Shown: one piece after another, positions 47,796 to 60,475 of the stretch
Layout of the letters: every line of letters starts with the position of its first letter
How positions within the stretch are numbered: the stretch's first letter is position 1
Assembly: GCF_000276665.1 (NCBI RefSeq)
Contig: NW_004955480.1
Span: 5,300,148-5,364,147, forward strand
Origin: Chinchilla lanigera
Lineage: Eukaryota > Chordata > Mammalia > Rodentia > Chinchillidae
Reading direction: 5' to 3'
DNA length: 64,000 nt
Notes under the pieces: generated by a model
The model's database searches: none
Seen by the model: the letters and a program-made list of their open reading frames with translations, nothing else
What the model was told of the DNA's origin: nothing
Translations under genes and position numbers: made by a program

Positions 47796-48119
47796 ATAGA
47801 ACTGAATCTCTTCTGTCTGGCCATGCTGATGCAGTTATTGCATGAGAGAAGAGCTGGAGACATGTGCAGATAATTCAGGAGAAATCCCCAGCTATATCAC
47901 TGCCAGATAATGAAATATACTCCAGGACCAAGGAAAAATTATTATTCTCCAAAACTCACACACAGTAGATCTTGGAGGAGAAAGAGTATACCAAACCATA
48001 CAATAAATCGGGATACCCATTAAAGCACAAAAGAAAAAGACCTTTGACAGGGAATCCCTAAACTAGGGACAGGGATGAAACTCTCAGATCTTCAGAGTAG
48101 TTATCACTGAGAAGTTGAC

Positions 48120-49335
48120 ATATAAACAAAGGTTTACAAAAGGTGAAGAATGTGACCACATAGATAAGGGAATGAAGAGCATTTCTGGCAGTGGGAATAG
48201 ATCAGGCAAATGCCTCAAGCCTTTACAGAAAGCTATGAGGTAGACAGTGTGGTGAAAGCACAGCAGCAGTACTGATGATTGCAGAAGTTTACAGAGGTAA
48301 CAGGGAGCCAAAGCATGAATGATTTTGTAGTCTACTGTAGGTACTTTCGCCTTTTCTTCAAGTGAATCTAAGAGCCATAGCAGAGTTTTGAGCTCAGGAC
48401 TAATATCATCTGACATAGTCATAGAAGATAACTTTTGATGACCCACAGGAAGAGTGAAAGAGGGCAACAAGGGAAACAAAGTGACAAATGAAAGGATATG
48501 TCCAACAGTCTTCAAAGTGGTCCTTATCAAACCCTTCCTTCCCTATGTTATGCACATGCTGCTTTTTTTCCACATGAAGAGGTGAATGAAAGGTGGACTT
48601 ACTGACAACATATGAGATAGAAGTAAAATAACTTTGTAATAAGTTCTGCATTCTCAGCTAAGCATCTTGAAGCTCACTCTCAGGAAGCTCCAGTTGAGAA
48701 TGTAGTCAGCATGTAGATTGAAATCCAACCCACGTGGAAAGTCTACATCTAAATGGCCAAGAGACAGATGAAGACGAACTCCCCTTAACAGCCAACATTA
48801 ACTACCAGTCTCATGTCCTGTATGGTTGTGAACACATGAATATCCTAAAGGAGAAACCACTCAGCTAGCTACCACACCCAAAGCATGATGAAGGAAAAGA
48901 GATTATTGCTTAAAGTCACAAGGTCTTAGAATGATTTGCAATAATCTATGCAGCTATAGATAAGGTAAGCTTAATTATTGTTCAATCCATAGGGATGTAG
49001 AAGTAGAGGAATGAGCATAGTGTGACTTATCAGGACACTTATTGTACACCAAAAATGAGTGATGGTCACATAGATGTGAAGAAAGTACAAGAATTAAGGA
49101 TGATTACAAAATGTTTTATAGAATAATAGAAAAGTAGGATTAACTATCAAATAATTTTGGGGGAACTATAGATAGAATAAATATGGGGGAATTATTTTTT
49201 TAGCAGACGTTTTTGCTCAAAAAACTTTTGAGCAGACAAATGAGAAAGGAGTGATTTGGGAATTTATTTGATGGAAGAAAGCAGTATAGGCAAAAGGGAG
49301 CAATTGAAAGACAGAATAGCAGTTGAAGAAATATT
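48120..49335 (+). repeat. Ancient mammal-wide repeat, family unsure
   Basis: The sequence 'cagtgggaatagatcaggca' .. 'gtagacagtgtggtgaaagc' .. 'gagccaaagcatgaatgatt' .. 'agagttttgagctcaggac' .. 'gcaataatctatgcagcta' .. 'aagaattaaggatgattac' follows the order of a widely dispersed old mammalian repeat, interrupted at about 48540-48900. I do not assign the family. The 148-residue minus-strand frame 48084-48530 lies inside it and is not a gene. Confidence 0.45.
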
Positions 49336-49347
49336 TAAATTTAACCC

Positions 49348-49744
49348 TGTCTTAGTTACTTTTCTCATTGTGGAGACAAAATACCCAACACCCACAAGAT
49401 AAGAGAGGAAAGTTTGATTTAGCTTACAGTTTGTAGAGACTTCAATTCAGAATCGAATGGATCCAAGTGTGGCAGAAAGACACAGCAGAGAAGGAATAAT
49501 TTGTAGCAGGAAGAAGGTAGCAAAACAAGCAAAGGAGACAACCACGGCTCCTTCTGTCCCTTATATCTTATTCAGGCTATATAGGCCAAGTAGTACTCAT
49601 ACCCTTAATCTTAGTATTTTTGAATCTAGCATTGTACCATTAATCAATTCCAGCGTCACACACTCTATATCCAGCCACCTCTGAAAAAACACCACCTATG
49701 ACTGGATGAGGCTTTGGGGGAACATCTAGACACAAGGCATAACA
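49348..49744 (-). mobile_element. Solo ERVL-MaLR LTR
   Basis: The left edge 'tgtcttagttacttttctca' and the right edge 'gaacatctagacacaaggca' with 'taaca' are complete. The flanks aaccc and aacca could be a 5-bp target duplication with one change. The plus-strand frame 49457-49684 is LTR read-through. Confidence 0.87.
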
Positions 49745-52254
49745 AACCATAAGGTAAATCTGCTTTCTAAGAAGTAACTACAGAAGGAAAGGTTAAAAAT
49801 AATAAAATGTCAAAGAAAATGTCAAAAAGACAAGCGACAGTTTCAAGTGCTAAAAAAAGAGTCATATAATTTGGAGAATATGATCATAGCTTATGCTGAT
49901 AAGCGCAGAGGCCATGCCAGGGTTGTATAATTTAAGTTACAAAAATAAGAGGTTTCCATAGACATGAGAAATTTATGAAAGCATATGACAATTTCTGAGT
50001 AAATTGTGCAGAAACAAATGTATAAATAGAAAAGAATATGTATACTTTTCCATTTGTGGAAAAGAGCCACCAAGCATTATGATTTTTGTTTTGCATTTGT
50101 ATGTCAGTATTTTTCATTTTTATCTGTATTTGCTTTCTTTCTCTGAGGGGATGATAGGAAAAATATTTAGATTTTGTTTGTTTTTGAGAGTAGGGTAAAT
50201 TCATCATTTTCTATCTTACTCCAAAGCTCTTCAGATGAAATATTATGACTTTTTTAAACCAGAGGGACTTGAACATTCAAAGAAAATCCTTATCTAACTG
50301 ATTTTCAGTGTAATCATAATATATTAGTGATCCAAATAGATTTGTATAAGCTCTGATTAAATACCAAAATGTTAACATTCTTTCTGCACAAAATCTCAAA
50401 CCTACCTTTCCCTTTTTGAGCAAAGAAAAAAGAAAATATAAACATGTATAAAAGATCAACGATGAAAAGAACCTAGTTTTCAATAAAGAACAGAAAAAAG
50501 GGAAGGCTTTTGTCTTCACCTTTATAACCTTGTCCCTTTAAGTTCCTTTAAAGAAAAGAGGGTTCATGGACAATGTAAAAAGGGCAAGTGAAGTCAGTGC
50601 CGTATTGTTAAACTGGCAGCTACCAGCATATGTATTTTATTGCCTGAAAATCATTTTTGTTGGTAAAATTATTCACTATTTACCATCTAAAACTATTTCA
50701 CTTATCATTGCAGTTCTCAGAGTAGCTTTCTAACAGATATAGGTGCATTAATTTTTCTGTACTTTAACCTACAAGCATGATGTCTAGTATTTACGTCAAC
50801 AGATGGCTCCAAGGAAGAACCCCAAGGAGGAGATGATGTTGTCAACCAGCCCCATGGAGCAGGTTCTTGATTTCTTTCAATAGAAAAGCATTTCAGGCAG
50901 AGTTTGAGAAAAGAGGAAAGAAACTGAGGAGCTTGAGGAGCTGATGGCAACAGAACTCTAATGAGGAACATCAAACTGGCTCTTTGACAAAAAAGGGAAA
51001 AAGTCTTAAGGAGTTGAAATGGCCTAGGAACTGGTTGATAGTATTTTGGTTCTCATTTTATGAGAAGGTTCCAAGAGTCTTTATTGTTTGAGGGTATTAC
51101 CAGTTGGGGTCTAATAGGTTTTGCAGTACTTGGTGTCCTGGACAAAGCATTAGACAGTGAACACCAAAAAGACAAGGAAGGTGTAGATTAATTGAAAGCA
51201 GAAAAAGTATGCCTACAGGGTGAGAGCAGCCCAATACAGAGGTCTCACAGAGGCCAAGAGGATAAAGGGAAGGGGGACTTAGCATACAAAATATCTAAAT
51301 TGAGCCCCATCTCAGGTAAATATTGCATTGGGACAGTTGCTTTATCAAAAACTTAGGTCACATATAAAGAAAGGATGAGGAGCAGTGTCTTTTGATTAGT
51401 ATGTAAGCAAAAGATGAAGAATAGCATCTTCTCATTGGTCCTGGGAGCCACACCAGATTCAAATAAAGGCTTAGGAATATTGACCACTGATTGGTCCTGT
51501 GGACAATGCTCTGAAGCCATAAGCCTGGAATCATTTTGCCTCCAGTGTGCTGAGCATGTCTTAGCTGTTTGGAAACATCTTGCTCAACTGGTTAGCCACG
51601 GGTTTTTATGACTTCTGACACACCCACCAACTCTTTTGATTGTGTGATTTGCCTTAGTTCTAATCTCCTACCTCAAGGTGGGCAATTCCATCTCGGCAGA
51701 TGATTACATCTGTTTTGCAGTCTCAGTGTTATGGAAGTGTTGGTTGCTGGAATGTATGGTGACCACAGGTTTAGGGCAATGAAGAGAGACTTTGAGGTAT
51801 TCACTGGTAGCTGAAGCTCCCTGAAAATATTTTATTTGGTGTCCTCAGCCTTGGAGGAGGATGAGATAGGTTATGTAGATTTAGAGCTAATCAACATTGT
51901 ATTACCAACTTCTAGACAGACACTCCCTAGATAATTAACATGCTTATCATCTCAGGAAGGATACCAGGCAAAATTTTAAAGTAATAAAGAGACAAATTCA
52001 AAATGAAGCTCAAGCTTTGTTCTAATTTTAGTTACCTGTTCATCTGTAAGCCCAAATGGAGAGTTAGTATTTCTCAACAAAAGCAACTTCTAAGTCCCCA
52101 GCTGTCTCAGAAGAAAATCAACTCAAGCTTTTGATGAGTAATAGGTTATGGTTCTGGAAGTTTGTTTGCCCTCTATCCCTATAGTAGCCTCTGACTGGAT
52201 TATTTACAAGTAATTTTTAAGCCTTAAAATCAGCCTTTGATATTGGAAATACAA
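49745..52254. other. Single-copy-looking DNA, no gene
   Basis: No exon was recognised. The frame 50717-50974 (minus) and neighbours lack domains and splice context. No SINE or LTR landmark was seen. Confidence 0.5.
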
Positions 52255-52482
52255 CTTTTTTTCTTTTTGTATTTTCAGACTAGGAATTGAGCACAGGACC
52301 TTCCAACTAAACTAACACATTTTCAGCCCTTTAGAACAGTTTTCTTGGTTTTGTTTTATAATTTTGAGACAGGACCTCACTAAATTGCTTAGCTGCCTAG
52401 GCCTGGATCAAGCATCACTGGCTCAGGCTGCCAGAGTGCTGCATTCACAGGCTTATGCCACCACTCCCGGCAAATCTAAACT
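52255..52482 (-). mobile_element. B4-type composite SINE
   Basis: On the plus strand the reversed ID-like part ('tttttgtattttcagactag' .. 'gaattgagcacaggacctt') precedes a reversed B1-like part ('gagacaggacctcactaaat' .. 'ctgcattcacaggcttatgc' .. 'caccactcccggc'). This is a minus-strand B1+ID fusion, diverged like the copy at 33.8 kb. Confidence 0.65.
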
Positions 52483-52518
52483 TATTAATCATACATATAT
52501 ATGAAAGGTAAGAAAGAT

Positions 52519-52543
52519 TATATATATATATATATATATATAA
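52519..52543. repeat. (TA)n microsatellite at the edge of the MaLR provirus
   Basis: An uninterrupted TA run immediately precedes the 3' LTR edge. Confidence 0.95.
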
Positions 52544-52544
52544 T

Positions 52545-52953
52545 CCTAGTTACTTAGTTGTTTTTCTCTCATTGCTGAGACAAAATATCTGACACTCAAA
52601 GTTAAAGGGAGAAAGGTGTGTTTAGCTCAGCTTGTAGAGGTTTCAACCCATAGTTGGCTGGCTCCAAGGCAGGGTGCTTTGGTAGAGGAGCATTGAAGAG
52701 GAGAATAGTTCATAAAACCCACAAAGTAGCAAAAGTAACAAGGGACCTTAAGAGTGTCTTTCTGTCCCCTTTATCTTATCCATGCTACTTAAGATGGGTA
52801 GCACTCACACCTTTAATCCCAGTACCCTTGAGTTTACCACTGTACCATGAATCAATTCCAGTGTCACACACTCTAGATCCAGCCACCTCTGAAAAAGCCC
52901 CACATATGACCACCTGGGGACATCTGGGGAGATATCTAAACACAAGCTACAAT
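52545..52953 (-). repeat. 3' LTR of the MaLR element
   Basis: It shares with the 5' LTR the blocks 'cattgctgagacaaaat', 'tgtagaggtttca', 'accatgaatcaa', 'cagtgtcaca' and 'ggcattt'-type ends. The sequence before its left edge is the TA microsatellite and 'ataat'. Confidence 0.85.
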
Positions 52954-53837
52954 GTTCTACCTCTAACCCCCGGAGACTCATGCACATCCATTTATATATA
53001 AAAGCATTTAATCCATCTCCAAGAATTGTCAAAGTCCTAACACTTTGAGCATTGATAAAAAGTCCAAGTACAAAGTTTCCTGAATTTTAAGGCAAATTCT
53101 TAGCTGCAAGGCCCTGTAACAAGTGAAAAGACAGTTAAACAACATACAATCACATGAGGTAGATATTTCCCTTCCAAAAGTTACAAAGAGGGAGACATAA
53201 GGCATGGGACCAAAGCGAGTCCAAAATCCAGTAGGTAAAACATTAGGTCCTGTAGTTCCATGTCAGGTACCTAATCTGTGGCAAGATGTGAACTCTAAAG
53301 GAATTGGATTGCTCTGCCTGCTACAGCATTTCCTGTGGTTGTAGTTTCCATGGCTTCCCTCCGGGGCTACCTTTGCTCCCTTCTTACAGTTTTTCTCAGA
53401 TGATCCATGTTACTGGCTTCTCCAAACTTCTAGGGTCTCTATTACACCTTCAGCTTCACACTCACAGCTTCCCACATTGCTACATCAGGCTGACTTCTGA
53501 AATCTGAGTGGGAGTCTTTCTGACCTCACAACTCTTACATTCTGCATGCAGCTAAAAACAGCACCACATGCATGGTACCAAGGTCTGCTATCAACTGGAG
53601 CAGTAGCCAGGCTTCCTTTTCTCTTACTTGTAAGGTTTCAGTGCCCATGTACCAAATCCTGAGAAACAGCTTCCCTAGGCTTTCATCATTCTAGTATATA
53701 TTTCTCTGGGCTGTCTTTGCAAAGCAGTCTTTACAATTTTGGGACTGCAATTTTGCAATTTTGAGAATGTAAAGGCTGGAGATGCGCTGGTTCTTGTGAT
53801 ATCTTCAGGCCATCTTTTCTGTGGACTTTTTCTTCTT

Positions 53838-53977
53838 CTTTTTTTTTTTGAGATAGGGTTTTGCTATGTAGTTGAACTCACTTTGTAGCCCAAGCTAGTC
53901 TCAAACTCACAGTAATCCTCCTGCCTCGTCTTCTTGAGTGCTGGGATTGAAAGGCATATGCTACCACACTAGCCTGC
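53838..53977 (-). mobile_element. B1-like SINE inside the MaLR internal region
   Basis: The plus strand reads T-run, 'gagatagggttttgctatgt', 'cctcctgcctcgtcttcttg' and 'agtgctgggattgaaaggca', a reversed B1 left monomer. Confidence 0.88.
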
Positions 53978-54589
53978 TGTTTCTTCTGAAATACTGGGCT
54001 TTTCCTTGCTAGTCTTTTCAGGGACGAATTTTTCCTGTATTCCATCTTTGTAAGCAGCAACTTTGCTGGAGATACCTTTCTGACCAAACTCACAATATTT
54101 TGAAACATTCTGCTGGGACCTTTGCTTTTCATTCTCAATATAAATCTAGCTAAAAGCCCCCAACAGTAGCCATGCCAGCCTCAACATTAGACTGCCTTGA
54201 AATTTCTTCTACCAGCTTAATTAGTCCACTACTCTTAATCTCAGTCCCAGGCAAAGTTTCTGGATATGAGCAAAATGCAAATAAACTTTCTGCCAAGGCA
54301 TAACATACATTATCTGGAGTCCAACAGATACGATAGTCCATCTCAGCAGAAACATTCTTAGCCTGGCCTTTACCAGCAGAATTTCTATCAAATTTCTATC
54401 ATTTTGGTCTTCTGAGCACTGACCAGAATCTCCCATCAAGTACAACCTCAGGCATTCCAGCTCTACTTTCTCAGCCTGTATCTCCAAACCTTTCCTAGCT
54501 CTTCTTCTTCCCATAAGCCTGCTCTAAAGGTGCCTAAACCACATGGTCAGGTCCAGTCACAACAACAACCCACTTCTCTGGTACCAAAT

Positions 54590-54990
54590 TGTACCTTAGT
54601 TACTTTTCTCACATTGCTGAGACAAAATGCCCAACACCCAAAGTAAGAGGCATAAAGGTTCATGCGGCTCACAGTTTGTAGAGGTTTCAGTTCATAATCA
54701 GCTGGCTCCATGGCAGCATGGCTTGGCAGAGAAGCATTGCAGAAGAGAACAGTTCATGGCACCCACAATGTAGCAAAATCAACAAGAGACCTAAACAGCA
54801 TCTTTCTGCTCATATTATCATTTCCAGACTAGGGTGGGTAACACTCACAATCTTAATCCTAGTGCCCTTGAACCTAGCATTACACCATGAATCAACTCCA
54901 GTGTCACATACTCTACATCCAGCCACTTCTGAGAAAGCCCCACTTGTGACCACCTGAGACTTTGATGGACATCTAAACACAAGTTATAAT
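54590..54990 (-). repeat. 5' LTR of the MaLR element
   Basis: The left (inner) edge is 'ccttagttacttttctcaca'. The right edge 'ggacatctaaacacaagtta' matches the 'ctagacacaag' edges of the solo LTRs. Confidence 0.85.
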
Positions 54991-55507
54991 ATAAACATAT
55001 AAAAGCTGTTTCTTAAAATGAGGTGGTATATTATTGTGTTTGTGCCAAAACATAGATATATGGAGATAGCTAATATTTTCAGTTATAGATACAAGCCAAG
55101 CATTTTCAAAGAATTTTGCGTGCCTTAATTTTTAAAATCTTAAGACGAATCTTAGGAGATAGACACTGCTATTGTGTTCCTGTTTTACACACAGGTAAAC
55201 AAAGGCCCTAAAGATTAAATAAACTGCTGATATTACAATGTGTAAATTGTATCCAGAAAATTTAAACCTGAGATGTCTGCCTAGAGAATTTATCCTCCTA
55301 CCTCAAATTTATACTATTTACATATGTCAGAAAAGAAAGAAGGGACAATTTATTAGAAAAGACAGAAGGACTGAACATTCTGTGAAACTCTGCATTGTTT
55401 CTAATATATTTTTCTTTTTTTATTCTGTTTAATGGCTTGACCAATCTTGGATTCTTACATCTGGAAATCTGAGCAGTTCATTGAAGATAACAATATGTAC
55501 TAAAACA
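54991..55507. other. Intergenic DNA with MIR-like fragment
   Basis: At about 55060-55250 a minus-strand MIR-like order ('cttaggagatagacactgct' .. 'ttttacacacaggtaaacaa') is visible. Confidence 0.45.
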
Positions 55508-55642
55508 ACCACTGTTAATCCCTATCAATTTGTTCTGAAACCCTGTATCATTTCTATTGTTTCTGCTTTGTTCTGTTTTTGTCTATGTTGTTATGTTGTC
55601 ACTGGTTTTTATTCTCTTTAAAGAAAAGAAAAAGAAATTTAA
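55508..55642 (+). mobile_element. LINE-1 3' end, type II terminus
   Basis: 'ctgaaaccctgtatcatttc' .. 'tgtctatgttgttatgttgt' .. 'tattctctttaaagaaaaga' matches the copy at 39.31-39.43 kb and the reverse of 12.52-12.64 kb. It ends in an A-rich tail. Confidence 0.7.
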
Positions 55643-58600
55643 CATTCTGAATTATCAGAGAAATAACAAACATTTTCCATGGGGCTATGGAAAAGCCCAG
55701 TTAACATGTGGGCAGAAAATATATTATGACTCTGGACTCATGGCCTTAAGTGGACACAAAGAAAAATAACACAGGTCATCTATACTGAATACTATTTAGC
55801 AACAGAAAGGGATCAACTATGATCATAGGCAAATTGTAGCCTAGAATGGCTCTTAAGGTATTATACTAAATGAAAGAATCAAGTCAACCTTAGACATTTA
55901 TGTACTATATGAGTCCCCCAATGCCTACCAGTAGGATTAAAGTGAGCATAATGTATAGCTGAAGTAGATTTTGGACAGTGATGGCATTGTTCTGAATCCT
56001 TGTTATAGTGATGGTTGCACAAATTCATACATGCTTTAAAATTTGGAGTCCACCAAGCTATCACTTTAAAATTATATGAAAAGTAAAAGAAATGTTAATA
56101 ACTCTGGAGGAGAAAAAAGAATCCAGATACAGTGACATGGTCACTTTCTGTAAATGATACAGTTGCTTCAACTTTTATAGCTTCAGTTTTCTCTCTGTGA
56201 TTCATGATTAATTAAAGTAGCATGTTGCAATGATGAACTCTGCAAGGTGATTAGCACTGTACCTGAAAATACAATCATTCATGAAACGATTATGAAACCA
56301 ACCATTCTCTTGAAAAGAATATGAAAGCAGCTTCTGCTGCCTCATGTCTAGATTCCCCCCCTTACAGGGTGAGGTGGCTGTCCCCAAGAAAGCATCTTCC
56401 TACAGCAGCCGCATCATCAGAGCCTTTCTCCCACCATGTTTTTTGGTGAATTTGCTATATTCTTTGGAAGCGCTTCCTACTTGTCATGACCAGACCCAAG
56501 AATTCTGCCGAAGCACTTTTCAACCATCTGAGTAGAAAACGTGCTAGCTCCTCTGCTCAGCCATCTTTTGATCTAGTAGCATTGCCTAAGCACTCATCTC
56601 CCTTCCAGCAAAGTCTTCCCTCATTTTCTTTCAACCACCAAGCCTTCTGGTCCATGAGATCATGTGTTGTTCCTCTCTGGAGTTCTCTAACTACCACACT
56701 ATCTGAGTCACTCAATTTGCTCCCTAAACACATAATCCTGATAGAGGTTTAAGTACATAATATATTTATGCCATGTTGTGCCAGCTAAACTTCAAGTTTC
56801 TCAAGGCAGGCCTCCTTAAAATAAAATATAAGTTATCTAAATGTCTGAGTTTCATAAGCACTGTTTGAGTTTTCTTACATTAAGTCTATAATACTGACAA
56901 CTTTATTCCAAGAATGTAGGAATGGATTTAAAGTTACTTTTCCAAAGAAAAGTCACATATGGTGAAGATGGGATTTGAATCTAAATGTGGCTGAAAATCC
57001 ACATTTCCTTGAGAAATTTTACACAGAACAACATGTATACTTTTCTTTGTATTCCAAAAAACATATGTAGAAGATTCATTGACTTTTTATAGAATTTAAT
57101 TTAATTCAATATTTCTTACATGAGCAAATTTGAGGTTATATCTTTCTATGTCCTCAGGAAGACAATTATTTAACTCTTACCAAATTAAAGTGTTTGATGA
57201 TAAAGAGACTTAAAGATAATTTTACTTATATTCTCCAAATGAAAGACTTCCATTACTTTTTTTTATTTTCCCCCCTCCCTTCCTATCTTCAATCCTATCT
57301 TTCCTCTTCTTTTTTCATTGCTTCCTCTCATTATTACCTTTATTTTATGTTACTACCATTTCTTAAGTATGGTTTACTAAGACTCATTAAGATATTATGG
57401 CTAGCATTAAGCAGATATGTGAATAATTTAAGAACAATTAACAAGAAATACTGTTTCTTTTCCCTTTTCAAGAAATTAGCTTCATGTGAGGTTGTTAAAG
57501 AAAAAAATAGCAAAGAGACTTTATATCAGATGACTTTCCTTGCAAGCTCATGACAGTGACTAATGGAGACATTGCTACAGGTGATGTCAAAGTGAAAAAC
57601 ACGAATTAGATGGCATGTGGAGCAAACTTACTCTTTCTGCTTTGTTGTGCAGAGCATGTTCAACCATCACGCAGTTATAAAGCCACTTGCGAAATTTCTG
57701 TTCATGGCAATACATGCAAATCGGGCAAACCCGGTAATACAAGGTGAGAAAATTTGGAAGTTGTTCAATAACAGGACTCCTCCACTTTGCTTAAACATAT
57801 TGCTATATTTAGATAAGTGAAAAAATACATTTTTACAGTGTGTGATAAAAAATAAAGTTAGCACCTTTGAGAATTCAAAATGTACTAATCACTGTACCTA
57901 AGAACTGTATAGCCATTAACAAACACAAGCCCTGCTGATCAGGCCACTTTTTATCATTTGCATAGCGAGAGAAACTATCAAGCCCACCTGTCTTCATAAC
58001 AACTATTCTATACTGCTTTTCGCACCATCACTGTCTTTTAACAAAGCCTATATTTGAAGGTTACTCTGTTGTCTAAGGACTTGGATTCAGCTGCTCAGAT
58101 GAGATATTTGCTAGGCACTCCTTGAAATTTATTTGGATAGTACAAAAAGCTTTGTTTAGTCATTGCCCAAATGCACTCTCAATTATTCTTCAAGCTGTTT
58201 TCCTTGGATGAGTATTGATGAGATTTACACTCACAGAAATTCAGCTGACATGCAAACAAAGACAAGGAGAAAGCTTAGCTTCAAGCGAGGATCATCCATA
58301 ATAATTGACCTTGTACTTCGAATTTTAACTATTGAGCAATTGAATTTCAGACTTCAAGCAAAAGATTACTATGTGGGTGTAAGACCAGCATTACAAGGTT
58401 GTACAGATGTGAACAGAGAAAAAAATCAGGTACTATACCATTCATTTGCTTTGTAGACATGAAGGTCATCTGTAAAAATTCATTTACATGAACAGAATGA
58501 AATTAGAATTATGATAATAAAGTATTTCATTAAACACCAAGACAAATACACTGAATTACTAGTATGTCAATATAAAGTAGTGAGTTCAGACATTTTTCAA

Positions 58601-59299
58601 AGAAATACATTGGAATCAAATTATGTAAGCCAAAAAAAAAACCAAGTCAACTGATATTATTATCAGTGTCTCCATACAATAAAAAAGGACCCAATAATTA
58701 TTTAATTCAGAAACAATACCAGTTTTGAAGTGCAAAAGAGTAGACTTGCAGAATAAATAAGAAGGGATCTGTATTTTTAACAAGTGTGCATGGTGACATT
58801 GGAGATAAAATTTGAAAATGAATGCACTCTACTATCATCTTTGAAAGGACAAAAGCCAAAACTCTTTTTTATAGCTTTGTCTGTATTTCTTTCAAATTGC
58901 TTGCTACAGAATCTAGAATCTTAACATGTCCTTGAATGACTAAATAGCTGCAGTCTTCAGGAAAATACAGATATTTATACTTATCCTAGTAAAGTTGCAC
59001 ATGAAAGCAGGTAAGTGCTACATGGTTACTGTGCAGAGAAGTCTGTTCATGCAAAAGAAGGTATAGACCATCATTATTTGTGCCTACTAAGGGTGACCAG
59101 TTTGCCAGGCACCTGAGCTACAAAGGTAAAAAAGATCATTTTGCTAAAGTCTACCAGGGAAGTCTTGCACAAGAAACAGTAACCAAATCACACTATTATT
59201 AATTTTTAAATACAAATTTTATGGCTCAGAATCACAGCATTACATTAAGTCTTGGATATTATATTATTAAGGAGATCCCTACTTAGTAAAACTAATGAA
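55643..59299. other. Mostly single-copy DNA, no gene recognised
   Basis: A pyrimidine-rich tract lies at about 57250-57340. The block 56340-56760 may contain an L2-like fragment. The frame 58163-58456 (97 residues) has no recognisable domain, no conserved splice context and ordinary A+T-rich composition. Confidence 0.5.
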
Positions 59300-60475
59300 T
59301 TTAAAATTTCAATGTTTGCATGCCGCTGTTCTCAGATGGAAGAAAGGTACGCTTCCGTCGTGTGTTATTTAACCATCTGCTTCCTCGCCATCTTCTGTGG
59401 TCTTTCTGTGTCTGTATTCAGCTGAAGGAGGTGTGAAGAGCGCAGGAAAAGGCCACAGACATTTTTTTAAATACCACAACCTACAAGTAATACACATCAT
59501 TCCGGTCGTCCATCACCATGACAAAAGCTAAAGAACTCCACCTAGATAGCAGGAAATCTGGAAATGACACTTCCTGTGTGTGAAGCCACTTTCCACAGAC
59601 AGCTCCTTGCTGTGGAAATTTAGAAATGATGACTATTTCCATCTCTGATCTCCACAGCAGGCCAGCAGTGCCGGCCTGGGAAACTAAGGGGCTCTGCGGA
59701 ATAGGTGGTTGATGAAACTTGATTGATTATCCGGGAGGATCAGCAAAGAGGAGATTTCAGGAGAAGTGATCAACACTGGAATGGCCTGAAGGCTGACGAA
59801 CACAGGTGTAAACAGGAAATAAATGAGTTCACCTTCCTTCTCACTACCTCAGTGGGAATGGTGGAGATAAGCTTAGGAGGGAGGGTGGAGGAGGAGCTGC
59901 ACATGAAGTAGACGTCCTCATACTAACAGAATATATCATTTCCACTTTCAACTCCGCTTCCCTCAGTATTCTCAGTGACTGGCTCCAGGTCCTCACAAAC
60001 TATTGTCCTCATTCTTGTTCATTCATGAGGATAATCTCCCTGCTAGACAGGGCCACTAAAGGGAAATCTTTCCTATTGAATGACTGACCTTTTAATTCTC
60101 CCAATTGACTGTGGAGATAAAGCCTGCTCATGTGTCTCAGCCAATTGGCCCTCTATTGAGAAAAGCAGTGCATGGTTCTGTCACTGACACAAACATAAGC
60201 TGAGTGCTCCAAGGACATGGGCAAGGGCTGTTCATGTAACATCTGCTAATTAACTGCCTTTTGAAATGTAGTCAGTTCAGTGTATTGTGTCCTGGTATTG
60301 TGTTTCCTCATCGATACCCTTCGGCCAAGGAGTACAATTCCCAGTGACAGCAATATGTTCATTTATTTTTAATATTCCATGACCTATTCAGGGTGATGGC
60401 CTCATTAAAAAACGATTGATGTCTTTGACACAATCTGTGAAGTGCCCTTGTTGTCTGCCTTTAAACATGATGAAG
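59300..60475. promoter_or_regulatory. Repeat-poor, CpG-bearing stretch: candidate regulatory region
   Basis: This is the longest stretch where I recognise no interspersed repeat together with above-average G+C and scattered CpGs (for example 'gaaaggtacgcttccgtcgt', 'cattccggtcgtccatcacc'). It carries short motifs such as 'cttcctg', 'gataagctt', 'ccaattgac' and 'gccaattggcc'. No open frame with coding character is present. A conserved enhancer is possible; the sequence alone cannot show it. Confidence 0.3.

Larger units (their letters stand above)
52545..54990 (-). mobile_element. Full-length two-LTR MaLR element (non-autonomous)
   Basis: Two LTRs in the same (minus) orientation, 52545-52953 and 54590-54990, enclose 1.64 kb of internal sequence. 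In element sense the internal region begins just inside the 5' LTR with a 'ttggtaccagagaagtgggt' stretch, the usual start of MaLR internal regions. I see no gag, pol or env frame in it, as expected of non-autonomous MaLR elements mobilised by ERVL enzymes. A minus-strand B1 SINE (53838-53977) inserted later. The two LTRs differ at roughly a fifth of sites by eye, so the copy is old. The plus-strand frames 52654-53001 and 54718-54957 are LTR read-through at equivalent positions. Confidence 0.85.

Noticed and set aside
48084..48530. 148-residue minus-strand open frame
   Set aside because: It lies in an ancient dispersed repeat read backwards, with no domain and a Leu/Phe/Ser-rich chance composition.
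58163..58456. 97-residue frame in low-repeat DNA
   Set aside because: No recognisable domain, no codon bias and no splice signals in sensible positions; left as unassigned DNA.
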